From NCBI GenBank assembly GCA_028023455.1, contig JAQFVV010012396.1, positions 4,745,085 through 4,809,084 on the forward strand: 64,000 nucleotides of DNA, written 5' to 3'. The notes under the pieces are model-generated. The model was not told the DNA's origin. It did no database searches and saw nothing but the letters and a program-made list of their open reading frames with translations. The translations under genes and the position numbers were made by a program. Positions 38,785-49,600 of the stretch are shown here, one piece after another. The stretch is from Epiperipatus broadwayi (lineage: Eukaryota > Onychophora > Udeonychophora > Euonychophora > Peripatidae). The stretch's first letter is position 1; every line of letters starts with the position of its first letter.

Positions 38785-38986
38785 ATTTTTATATTGGACT
38801 ATTTCCATCATGTAATATGAGTATTGAATGTCTTTAGAAAAATTTAACTTTATTTAAATATTCCAAATACAGTCAACTGTTAATAATAGCATATCAAACA
38901 GGTTAATATATGACCAATGTTTTGAGAGGTATTATTTCCCCCTCTTCTTCAGGTGTTTTCAAGAAAACTCAATTAATATTTTAGTT
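38785..38986 (-). pseudogene. 3' end of an unidentified retroelement, related to 30099-30292
   Basis: Its plus-strand left end (ttgtatttttatattggac...) and interior match the element at 30099-30292. On the minus strand from about 38970 a short open tail reads FLKTPEEEGEIIPLKTLVIY and then a stop. A PEEG-type tail just before the stop is something I associate with Penelope-like and similar retroelements, but that is recall only. The LTR element inserted directly beside it. Confidence 0.5.
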
Positions 38987-38992
38987 AAGAGC
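38987..38992. repeat. Target-site duplication, left
   Basis: aagagc, repeated exactly at 41726-41731 after the second LTR. Confidence 0.85.
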
Positions 38993-39584
38993 TGTAATAT
39001 ATGCAGTTTAAATTAAACATACATATGAAAGTATCTTTATTCTAAAATATTATTTTATTGTTAAATCTTTAAATTTTGCTACTGATATTCTAATCATAGA
39101 CGTTAGCTTAAAATGCAATCAATTGTAACAAACTAATTAAACAGATAACAAAGGAATTTAATTAGCAAAACCCAATCTAATTAAATCCCACCTTAATTTA
39201 TAAGTTACTCCAGAAAACAAAGAAAACATATAAAAGGGAGGCCATTTTTGAAAAGATTAACAGAGTGAGTACAGAGCGTTTTAAGTGAATTAGAGCAGAG
39301 CATTAGTTGCAGAGCAGAGCATTAGTTGCAAAGAACAGCGTGAGAATTGTGTATTAACCTCGTGGGAAAAGAAAAGAAATTAGACATAGAAACTATATGT
39401 TCAGAATTATTGTGCGAGTATTCGTTATCGTGTGTTCATAGTGTATTTTTCTAACACAGCTCGGCGGGAATCAGAACTTTGTATAAACTGTAAATCAGTT
39501 AGTATCGATCTGTTTTGAGAATTAAACCAACTAGTTCGCAAATTAACTTTTTGTGTGCAGTAATTGAAGAGTCAATATACTACA
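38993..39584 (+). repeat. 5' LTR
   Basis: Begins tgtaatatatgcag and ends atatactaca. It contains TATAAAAG at 39229-39236, a 19-bp tandem duplication (agagcagagcattagttgc, 39292-39329) probably just downstream of transcription start, and ATTAAA at 39521-39526 as a likely poly(A) signal. Confidence 0.92.
39229..39236 (+). promoter_or_regulatory. LTR TATA box
   Basis: tataaaag in the 5' LTR, conserved in the 3' LTR at 41371-41378. Confidence 0.75.
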
Positions 39585-39587
39585 ATC

Positions 39588-39603
39588 TGGCACAGTCGAA
39601 CCT
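39588..39603 (+). promoter_or_regulatory. Candidate primer-binding site
   Basis: tggcacagtcgaacct begins three bases after the 5' LTR. Starting with TGG fits priming by a tRNA CCA end. I cannot identify the tRNA. Confidence 0.5.
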
Positions 39604-39639
39604 AAAAACCACAGTGAATAACCAGCTATTAATAAGAAA

Positions 39640-40896
39640 ATGTCAGTTTTCGGACAAAACTCTATTGGAGAGTTCGACGTGGAAAACGCAGCCGATTGGC
39701 CACTATACCTGTCACAAATCAAAAATTTCTTCATATTAAATGGCATTGAAGACAACAAGCAGAAAGTAGCTGCCCTCTTATGTTTCTCAGGAAAAAAAAT
39801 TTTTGAAATCGCCAATAAATTATACCAAAATCCCGTAGATGAGAATGTACCATTCAAGGAATTATCCCAATGGCTAAACGAATTTTTTAGCCCTCGCCCA
39901 TCCCATCATATAGCATGCCTACAATTAAGAAATAGAAAACAACTAAATAGTGAAACAATCAAACAGTATAATTTAGCTCTCAAGGAGCTAGCGAAAGATT
40001 GTGTGTACGGTGATTTCGTAGAAGAAATATTATTAGATCAACTGTTATGGGGAATATCTGATGACAGGCTCAGACAACAGCTGTTAACAGAGGCAGACCT
40101 AACCTACGAAAGCGCTATAAAGAAAGGAATAATGTTTGAGCTAATTATAGAACAGGCACAGGCCTTCAGATCAAAAGAGAAAAGTTACGAGCAAGTTTTC
40201 AAAACTGATAAAGCAGAAATACGTTTGTTTCAATGTGAACCCCAGAGAAATTTCGGAATTAAATGCTACTGCTGTGGGAAAACATGCCACATAGCTAAAG
40301 ACTGCAAATGGAAACAAGAAACGTGTTTCAATTGCCGAACTAAGGGCCACCTGGCATGCGCATGCAGACAATCGCCAGAAAGGGATGGTCGACAAAGGAA
40401 ATATAGTCCAGACACAAATGGTAGAACGTATAGTATTAAATATATATCTCCCAAGGAGAAAAGAGATAGGACCATTTTGCAAATACAAACAGAGATCATT
40501 AAATTACAAAATCAATTTGAAGATGATCGGAAAGACTCTGAACAGAAGCAGTGTAAAGAGCAAGATTCTATGAAAGAGCAACTCCAGATTCACATACAGA
40601 TGATAGATATGTTGGTCACAGAAAAAACAAAGCTGCAGTCATCCCTAGCACAAAGTCATCAGGTCATAAAACAGAAATCAGATGAACTTGAAGAATTTCA
40701 AGTAAGATTGAAGGCTTCTAGACAACGAGTAATAGATCTTGAACAACAAAACTCAGAACTTAGTGAAAAATTGCAAAGTAAATGCGCAATGTCAGAATTA
40801 TCCGAACAGGTAGAGAGTTGGCAGCTGTATGAAATGGAACCACAAGAAAAATGGCCGAAAGTGAAAAAAAAGAAGACACTTCTGAAGATTTTTTAG
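39640..40896 (+). CDS. Gag polyprotein (Ty3 type) fused to a GM130-like coiled coil
   Basis: 418 codons, intact, starting 56 bases after the 5' LTR with A at -3. Residues about 10-185 resemble the capsid region of Ty3/mag-type Gag, starting with a WPLYLSQIKNFF block and continuing with an LRNRKQLNSETIKQYN block and LLWGISDDRLRQQLL. Two CX2CX4HX4C zinc knuckles follow (C209-C222 and C229-C242), then a basic linker. From about residue 275 the protein is a coiled coil, not a protease. Residues about 285-368, including MKEQLQIHIQMIDMLVTEKT (311-330) and LKASRQRVIDLE, closely follow the N-terminal coiled coil of golgin GM130, which as I recall reads REQLQVHIQTIGILV at the same place. The tail is acidic then lysine-rich (KVKKKK) and stops at 40894. 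No pol follows. Gag normally assembles particles and binds RNA. The golgin-like part might add a Golgi or p115/GRASP contact, which is inference only. Confidence 0.85.
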   Translation: MSVFGQNSIGEFDVENAADWPLYLSQIKNFFILNGIEDNKQKVAALLCFSGKKIFEIANKLYQNPVDENVPFKELSQWLNEFFSPRPSHHIACLQLRNRKQLNSETIKQYNLALKELAKDCVYGDFVEEILLDQLLWGISDDRLRQQLLTEADLTYESAIKKGIMFELIIEQAQAFRSKEKSYEQVFKTDKAEIRLFQCEPQRNFGIKCYCCGKTCHIAKDCKWKQETCFNCRTKGHLACACRQSPERDGRQRKYSPDTNGRTYSIKYISPKEKRDRTILQIQTEIIKLQNQFEDDRKDSEQKQCKEQDSMKEQLQIHIQMIDMLVTEKTKLQSSLAQSHQVIKQKSDELEEFQVRLKASRQRVIDLEQQNSELSEKLQSKCAMSELSEQVESWQLYEMEPQEKWPKVKKKKTLLKIF

Positions 40897-41042
40897 AAAA
40901 GCAGCAATCTTTAACCAGTAAGCTGCCAGATACAAAAACTGTAGAGCAAGGAAAAAATCAGACACTCTCCAAGTGGGAGAAAAAAGCACTCAGGGTGGCA
41001 AGGAAAAAGAATTTGCACAAATTTCAAGGTTACTTCAATTAA
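40851..41042 (+). CDS. -1 frame ORF overlapping the end of gag
   Basis: Open in the -1 frame relative to gag. An ATG lies at 40851, but the part beyond the overlap (40872-41039, 56 codons) is what matters. It is hydrophilic and ends in a basic stretch, WEKKALRVARKKNLHKFQGY. The zero-frame codons AAA AAG are preceded by A, giving A_AAA_AAG at 40866-40872, a classic -1 slippery heptamer. Either ribosomes shift here or the A8 tract has gained or lost a base and this was once the normal Gag C-terminus. Product not recognised. Confidence 0.45.
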   Translation: MAESEKKEDTSEDFLEKQQSLTSKLPDTKTVEQGKNQTLSKWEKKALRVARKKNLHKFQGYFN

Positions 41043-41121
41043 TTGTAAAAATAAAGTTTTCTCCAGTTTGGAAAAAGAAAAAATAAAGCACCGAGGAGTC
41101 GCATCATGGGGTTTTCTGGAG

Positions 41122-41134
41122 TAAGGGGAGGTAT
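41122..41134 (+). promoter_or_regulatory. Polypurine tract
   Basis: taaggggaggtat directly before the 3' LTR, the usual position for the plus-strand primer. Confidence 0.75.
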
Positions 41135-41725
41135 TGTAATATATGCAGTTTAAATTAAATGTACATATGAAAGTATCTTTATTCTAAAATATTATTTTAT
41201 TGTTAAATCTTTAAATTTTGCTACTGATATTCTAATCATAAACGTTAGCTTGAAATGCAATCAATTGTAACAAACTAATTAAACAGATAACGAAGAAATT
41301 TAATTAGCAAAACCCAATCTAATTAAATCCCACCTTAATTTATAAGTTACTCCAGAAAACAAAGAAAACATATAAAAGGGAGGCCATTTTTGAAAAGATT
41401 AACAGCGTGAGTACAGAGCATTTTAAGTGAATTAGAGCAGAGCATTAGTTGCAGAGCAGAGCATTAGTTGCAAAGAACAGCATGAGAATTGCGTATTAAC
41501 CTCGTGGGGAAAGAAGAGAAGTTAGACGTAGAAACTATACGTTCAGAATTATCGTGCGAGTATTTGTTATCGTGTGTTCATATTGTATTTTTCTAACACA
41601 GCTCAGCAGGAATCAGAACTTTGTATAAACTGTAAATCAGTTAGTATCGATCTGTTTTGAGAATTAAACCAACTAGTTCGCAAATTAACTTTTGTGTGCA
41701 GTAATTGAAGAGTCAATATACTGCA
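41135..41725 (+). repeat. 3' LTR
   Basis: Starts tgtaatatatgcag and ends atatactgca. Nearly all differences from the 5' LTR are transitions, and about ten are CG against TG/CA. ATTAAA lies at 41663-41668. Followed by the right target duplication at 41726-41731. Confidence 0.92.
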
Positions 41726-41731
41726 AAGAGC

Positions 41732-43029
41732 TATCTGAAAAACTGAAAAGAAAAAGCATGATGTTTCTTGATCTTAATGTCAGAGATAAAAAAAACAATA
41801 AACTCACCATGCTGTCTAATCTGTGTTAGTGAGCAGCCATCCATGTTTCTATATTATATGAATAATCACATAATAATAACAACTACAATGACAAAAACTT
41901 ATGGAGTGGACATTACAAATTTGTCCTGGTTGGTTCCTTTAAGGTCTCCAAGAGAAATTAAAGAGTCTCCTTTACACTTAACAACAAACTCCTATTTGTA
42001 GCCATCTGTAAGAATATGAGTATTTAAATAGTTTATTTTTTAGTTATTTAAAGTTTACATTTAAAATAATATAAATATTAGGCAGTCATTAAATTGTCTT
42101 TGCTGTTTAAAACCTGCACTGATATGAATTAGTTATTTCAAGTTATTAAGATATTCAGAATAAAATTTCTAAAGGCAATTTAGCAATTCCATCAAACAAA
42201 ACCTTGAGATTTTTTTATTTTAATCTAAAAAAAAATCCATATATGTGTTTAAATTTGCTTAGAAGCGTTTTTTTTAATTTCTAAAAGAAAGAGAAAAAAT
42301 TACAATAAAAAATATTTTGCAAATATTATAAATAAAAGCAGCTTTCTGCCTTTAGTAATTATAAAGGTGTTTTTAAATTACTTGCTTTATAAAAAGAAAA
42401 AAAAGTTTTTGCATTTTTAATTTAAACAAAAACTAAACTAAAATTTGAAGCAGATAACTGATGCAAAGTTTATTAGTTTTTATTCTAAGCATTTGTATAT
42501 CTTGTATTTGTCTTATGATATTAATCGTGTATTCATCTACTATCTTTACGACCAGTTGATTGAATTTGAGTGAAACTAGAAGTTGTTTTTTAAAAGTACA
42601 GAACTTTCAAGAAATCTTAGGACTATTTATTTATAGATATCGTATCACAAATAACCCCTCATCATCAGTTTTAACTATTACCAAGCCATTTGACAGGTTA
42701 ATACTTCAGTTATTCATTAATTCCCAATTTTCGGTGACACCTTTACTAAACGATTTTGTTGCCATTAATATAATTGCATATCCAAAACTACAGTGTGGCA
42801 TTAATAATTTATCTAAATTATTGCAAACAGTAATATTTTTATTTTAAAACAATCATTATTAACATAATGATACACCACGTTGAATACAATTCAAAAAACA
42901 GAAGTAAATAAGATGATTAAAATATATAACAAAAAATTAAAAAAACAAATGATATGGAAAACGGTTTCTAATAGTGAGAAATTTAAAACAATAAACAACA
43001 ATGTTCTAAATTAAATAAAACAGACTTTA
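41732..43029. other. AT-rich stretch, no recognisable gene
   Basis: Open frames of 77 (41768-42001) and 95 codons (42560-42847) on the plus strand match no family I know. A patch of more even composition at 41780-42000 may be remnant repeat. Confidence 0.4.
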
Positions 43030-43390
43030 TATTCTCATACATTGGAAAATTTAAAGAATAATCAATAAGACCTTGGATGTGATAAAATAGCTGGATATTT
43101 GATCAAATATGGTGGAAACAATTTACATCACAAAATAAATAGACTGAATAAAATTGTATTGGCAAAAACAATACCTAAATGGTGGACAAAATCAATGATA
43201 GCACAAATGTACAAAAATAAATAAATAAAAATAAAAATGATAAAAGAATTGTACTATAAGTTTTTAGATAAAGTCTATAAACATCTCTAAATAAAAGGTT
43301 AGATTTTAATAAAATAACATTTCCAAAACAAGAAAGCAAATTGGATTTAGGAAAAACAGAAGTCATTTGTGACAAACATTTTTTTCTCCG
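43030..43390 (+). pseudogene. LINE reverse transcriptase fragment
   Basis: The plus strand reads GCDKIAGYLIKYGGNNLHH, then INRLNKIV, then IPKWWTKSMIAQMYKN from about 43075 to 43220. This is the N-terminal RT block (G-x-D-x-I-x-x-E-L-I-K-x-G-G ... I-P-x-x-W) of jockey/RTE-group LINEs. A damaged QESKLDLGKTEVICDKHFF block (the Q-x-G-F-R...ST-x-D box) follows near 43330-43385. A frameshift and stops separate the blocks. It belongs to a different lineage from RTE copies 1-4. Confidence 0.65.
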
Positions 43391-46300
43391 TTAAATTAAA
43401 TTTATAAAAAATGAAAAATATATATATACATGTTATACCAGTCATAATTGTATGCTCATTTAACAAGGTTTAGAATCTAAGCAAAAGCACCCTAAATCCA
43501 CTTGTGCCTGAGATACACATGTCAGCAGCAATCATGGATTCTGCCCTATTTGCTCTTCTCTAAAACTATAACATTATGAACAACACTTATAATGATAACA
43601 GATGAAATTTTATTCATTCTAATCCTGCAGACACAGCAGAGAAACATGAGATCTACAGGGTAATTATTATAAATAAATAATATTAAATCTTGGCTCAGTC
43701 AAATATGGTATGTGAAGGGAAAATAGATAAATTTAAATGAATTACAAACAGCTAGTATTGCAAAAGAAACATGAATTTTAATATAGTATCCATCCAGAAT
43801 GAGCAAGGATAGAACAACCTAGGGATAATGTTCATTTAAAGTAATCAGTTATAACTTCTAAATAATATTAATATTATTATGAGGATTAAATGAGATTCAA
43901 TGAGTGAGATTCAGTAAGACACAATGCATGAATAATTATTAACACATAATAATTTAATGAACATAATAATTTTAATTTACATCAGAAACATAGCACAGAT
44001 TTAATACAGTTAATACTTTGCATATAGGCAATTGATCTAGTATGCTAATGAGCTACAAATAACAATCGATTAATGTTATTAATGCTATGATTATTACTTT
44101 AAAGTAATGATAAAAGACATCTATAAATTCACCCCCAAAGAGAGGTTTACTCTTAACATGACAGTTAAACAATTTATCATTTATGAGCGCATCTTGGGCC
44201 TGTACAAATGAGGAAAGGGTTAGCTTAAATAAGCTTTACTGTGACAATCCCAAAAATATTCTATTAATTATTAAGTGAATGGTTTACAAACATCACTGTG
44301 CCACGTCTTATAGATAATATAGGAACTACACATAAGAAAAAAACTCACAGGGCTGACTACAATGATAGTGCTAGAAATGGAGAACATTTTCATCTTTGGA
44401 CTGAAAGGCTTTATCATATATAGATTCTGCTTGTATTTATAACAAGACGATACTTGAAGAGACAAGTGATAAAGATGCTATGGTTCGAACTTGTCGACAT
44501 TTCCCATACAGAGCCTTAACAATCTAACATTTGTCCTGAGTTCAGTGCTACCAAACCTCATTCATAGACAAGTTACATGAAGAAAATCCAGGACTTCCAG
44601 AGGAATAGATATGATAAAGCAAAATACAAATTCTTTAAAATGCTATCATAAGTAAACAACGCGAATATGGCTTAAGTCTTAAAAGACTAATGCAATAATT
44701 TAAGTTTAAATAAAGTAATAATATCATGCATAATGTCATGACAAAATATTAAACCACTCAGCAATGTATGTATAATCTTAGCAAATTAGGATGTCAAATA
44801 TAGAAGAGTGGAAAATATTATTTTCCTATTTAACAAACCCCGTGTTCTTAAGCGATAATATATTATAAGCAAGTTAATGTTCAATGGTTAATAATCAGAT
44901 TTATTTAGAAAACATAAAATGCATTTAAATTAATAGTGTCAACAACAAAAAGTTTATCTTATCTCATAATATGATGCTTTAAACAATCCACCATTAAGCA
45001 TATAGTTTAAAATATCAATCAAGCAATCTGTGTTTAATAAGAAATTTTATATTTAACTATTTAAATATTCCAAAATATCGTAATGGTGGCTGAAATAATA
45101 TAAGTTTGCTAGATTGAAACATTAGCATACTAAAATTAATTCAATAAAATACATATTTAAAATAAGTTTTGCTGCGTGAAAATAAGATAACTAGAGCATG
45201 AAACTTAAAAGCTAATGATAGATTTAAAATACATAATTCTGTGCTAGCGTTTTATAGAACGAGATTTTAAAACTTTAGAGAGAAAACAATGATGATAACT
45301 GAGCTTATAGTCAGTTAACATATAAATAAAAGATTACATTATGAATATAATTAGAATTTAGGAATGAAATGAGGAATATAAAGAATTCATTCATCGGCAA
45401 AATGGATTACCTTTACAAGTTATGGCGGCCATTTAGAATAATGTATATGAAATTTAGATGCAAAAGCATGGTCAGCAAGGCACAATATTAACAAAATAAT
45501 GATAGGAATCTTCCAATTGTTCTTTCACATTTAAACAGAATCGTTCTCAAGTGCCGATGGCATGGCAGAAAGGCAGTACGAGGCAATCTAAGATCAGGAA
45601 AGGCAAAACTTTGCTTTACTCAGAATTCATTCTGTGCTGAACTCATTTTGCATGTGCCTAGAACTTTTACTTCTCCTATACTTGAAATTTGGAAGATGTA
45701 AACAAATACATTCCAGAAAGCATTATTTAAATGTATTTCTTAAAATTGGAAATAGCTTTAAGAATACGATTTTGTTAGTTTGACTTGAAATAGTTAAATG
45801 AAAATGACATTTTAAAATTGTAATAATACTTTCTAGAACTTTCTGGCATTGCTTTAGCTTTACATTAATCATATTAATTTTCATATCTGTAATACATATA
45901 TGCATATGCATGAATATCTAAGTGAAGGAATTTACAAGCTTAGAAATAAAATATAATTAAGTTAAAATAATAATCCAACTCATTAAACATAACCATTTTG
46001 AATAAACAGGGTGGAAGTTATACATGTATGTGTGTGTCTAACATTTCCTGGATGACCAAATAAACATATATAAACTGGTTCAAACCCTACTTTAAAAGTC
46101 TGTAATGTCACCAAGCAGTGAAGCTAAATATGTACTACAGATTTACCATTTCAATATATCATTAGTATCAGAAATATTTTGTTAATATTGATCAGAGCAC
46201 AACATGACTGGTATTCAAATTATAAGGAATACATCTTTTTTAACAAATTTTATTTAAAATTTATTTTTATTCTATAAATCTCTGTTTAAAATGTTTTTGA

Positions 46301-46620
46301 ATTTGGTTAATTTCAAATTATTTTTCATAGGAGGTTTTTTTAAAATTCCAAGACTATTGTCATACAATTTTTAGTTATCATCTATGTTTGACAATCATAT
46401 ATTATACTGCTAATATGTAGATGTCTAAAACATATAATTTGTTTTGTAATCCAACTTTTTTACCTATACAAATCCTATGTGGTCTATAAAAAAATATTTT
46501 GTTCAAGTTTCTCTCAGTTATATATTTTTGGAAGACTACTGTTTTATTTTATTCCACTAATTCTAACTTATCATTTCTCTGAGAAGTGCCAAAGCATAAA
46601 ACCATGGTCAGGGGTTTTTT
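43391..46620. other. AT-rich stretch with one tRNA-like remnant
   Basis: No gene recognised. At 44483-44533 (minus strand) a tRNA-like sequence shows caagttcgaacc (B box) downstream of gttagattgttaagg, probably an old SINE. Patches near 45400-45700 are less AT-rich but unassigned. Confidence 0.4.
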
Positions 46621-46632
46621 GTTTTGTTTTGT

Positions 46633-46657
46633 TTTTTTTTTTTTTGGGGGGGGGGGG
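46633..46657. repeat. T(n)G(n) homopolymer junction
   Basis: A long T run passes directly into a G run of about a dozen. A similar junction occurs at 52189-52214. Confidence 0.85.
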
Positions 46658-46669
46658 TTCCTGACAAAG

Positions 46670-49600
46670 ATATTTAAATGCTTTTTCTGGCTAAGCATTT
46701 ACCACAAAGCTTGTTGAGGAATTGGCAATCTGCATTGTTTTATCATTTATTTTTGTTTAGATTCATATCTGTGTATCCCTCTTTTCTTATTATTTCTGTG
46801 TTTGAAATCTGTAATGTTGATTTCAACTTTATTCCTTTTTCCCAGTGACTTCTCTATCATAAAATAGCATACATTTTTGATTCTCCCTTCATTTATTTAA
46901 GTTGATTTGGTAGTTTCTTCACCTAAATATTTACAGAAATATACCTGATGAGATTGGATATTATCTTGGGCAACTTTGAATTTTAAACCAGCTTCCAAAT
47001 TTACTGAATATTCATACAACTGCTTATAAATTGCTACAATAGATATCATAAAATACTGAATGTTTACTAAGACAATAAACCTAAAGCATGTGCAGTTGAA
47101 ATTGCAAAGGTAAGAACCTCTACAGGTCTTAACCACAAGCTTATGCATTGGAAGAAAAGAGGGGAACCCTTCTTTACTTCAACCTACTTTCTATTGTGCC
47201 GGTCAAAATATGTTTATCCATCTAATATGAGCTGGAACTCACAAAATGTACTTCAAACCCAGTCAAGCCCAAGATTTAGGTCAGGGACCAGCCTGGATTC
47301 AAACCCACTCTCTAAGCCCCAGATCTAACATCTAATGAATAACATAATAGTGATGGCACATGAGAATTAATCTTAATCCGGCCGACTAGCAAAGCTGAGC
47401 AAAACAATGAGACATCTATTAACTATGACTATATTAAAATATACGATATAAGCATGGCTGTAATATGTGGAAGTGGAGAAAAGGAATTTGAACTACTCAA
47501 ATAAGTTAGACAATAAAATCTAGTTTAATATAACGAAAAATTATTTATATACATTTATAAATTAAGTACATTAGTATGTGCGTGAATGAGCAAACAGTAG
47601 ATGATTACATAGTGTCATGCACACTATTATTTCTCATATGCTCTTTATTAGCTAAATAATATATTACAAATAAACACACATCTTTGGTGGGTCCAATATT
47701 AAGATGCCAATCAGATATTAGAAAGAATTACATACTACTGCCATTAATATTTTGATTTATGGTTCAGAAACATGGTGACTAACATTATTTAAGGGAGCAT
47801 TCTGAAATTCATTATACATATGATATAAATAAAATACATTTGAAAACATTTGATTATATTTGAATGTATGACAAAATATTTAATGACAAATTATTTTAAT
47901 AATAGTAAGACGAACGCTTTATTTTTCCCAAGGCATATAGATACTCTTAAATAGATATATAAATTACGATGGTGAGATTGAATAAGACTGAAATAAATTT
48001 AATTAATATAATAGAAGTAATTGGCATTTATATATATATATATCTTTTAGCAAAGCTTAATTTTAATATTGGAGCATTAAAACTGGGCCATGAAGCAAAA
48101 GAAATAATAATAATATGAAGAAGTTTGTGGTGCTGACATAATAGCCTAAAATAACTAAGAAGAAAAGGTCGTGCTTTTGGATAAAAATGAAATCTCACAC
48201 CCCCTTCTTGGGTAGTGCTTAGAGAAAAGTGGATAGGCATGGCAGGCCCAGACTTTTGCTGGTATAACTGACACGAGAGGCCTTTTATCTATGAAGTGTA
48301 TATGCATAGCATGTGCCAAACTTATGGAATCACCACCAGAGGCATTTGATACAGAGTAAATGTGGTTCCAGATAGCTCAACTATCTATGGAATGAGAAGA
48401 AATCTATGGGTTCGAACTTGTTACAACCCCCAGATTAGAAGCACATAATATATATATATATATATATACGAAGATAGGATAAATGACAGAAATGCAGTAC
48501 GAATGAATGTCACTAACAACATTGAATAAATTTTATTGCTTTAAAATAAATGACCCTTGTTTGAATATTATAATACACCATGCAATTATAATATATATAG
48601 AGAGAGAATATTTCATTTAATAAAATATACTTGAAGATTTTATTTAGCAAAAGAAACATTAAGATTTAGATTTCAAATTAATAAAATATACATTAAGATT
48701 TGATTTAGTTAAAGAAACATTAAGATTTCCCCCCATCCCTTTTTCTGCTAGTTAAAATAAATCAATCTCACCTTCGTTGATTTTACAATAACTGAAATAT
48801 TTAAATACAAGATTTGAAATTTTAAGAGTATGGAAAATAAAAGAAAACTGGCAGTTATAGAAAATAATTAATGGGTCACTCTTTCAGAATTGAATAAAAA
48901 CAAAACATTTTAAAAGATTTCAAAGCGTTAATTAGTTTAAATTCTGGATTTACACTGGTAGAAAATCCAAAGTTAAACAAATATATATATATATTATATT
49001 AAAACATAAATAGAATGTTGGCTCGAAAAACAATCTGGCGAGTATATTAATTAATAATGCATTGTTTTAAATGGATGTTTATAACTTGCTTCGTGAAAGT
49101 TTACTTAAAAAAAAAATAGAAAGGATTTTTAGAAAATTCAATTCATCAGATTGTTTTAGATTGACATATTAATAAGCAAGCAGATATATAAATCAAATAA
49201 TAAATAAATGACCGCACCAAAATTAAAAAGAAGTTAAAGCATATGAGATAGAATTAAATTTAAAGAAATCATTTGAGAGCAATTTACATGTTATATATAG
49301 AAATTAACTAAGAGCAAATTACATATTAACAAAAACAAAGTTAAATAATATATTAAAAGAAATCTTGATAGACGAATTAGACTAAATTGACTATTAGGTG
49401 GCGGCTTGGAAATTTACCTTTCAATTTTAAGAGTCCATTTTAAAGTATGGCATGTGCACAGCGATTGAAATGCAAGTACTTCGGTGGTAGAAAATTTCTA
49501 TTAGCATTCTAAAGTTCTTTTTAGATCTTTCTTCATTTCAGGGCAGCAGAATATTATGGTAGCATCAGAGGCCGCTAAAGAGTGGTGGATTTACTGCTAC

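Larger units (their letters stand above)
38993..41725 (+). mobile_element. Gag-only LTR retrotransposon carrying a golgin-like segment
   Basis: A complete insertion: LTRs 38993-39584 and 41135-41725, TG...CA ends, 6-bp target duplication aagagc. A candidate primer-binding site starts at tgg 39588 (tggcacagtcgaacc), and a polypurine tract lies at 41122-41134 (taaggggaggtat). The internal region is only about 1.55 kb and holds gag plus a short overlapping frame. There is no protease, reverse transcriptase, RNase H or integrase. It must depend on a relative's enzymes, as other gag-only LTR elements do. By my reading the LTRs differ at about 22 of 591 positions plus one indel, so the insertion is fairly young. 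Confidence 0.9.

Noticed and set aside
39543-40499. Open frames antisense to gag (up to 105 codons)
   Set aside because: They are shadows of the gag coding sequence.
46479-46664. 61-codon open frame ending in a run of glycines
   Set aside because: The end is the T(n)G(n) homopolymer translated. Not a gene.
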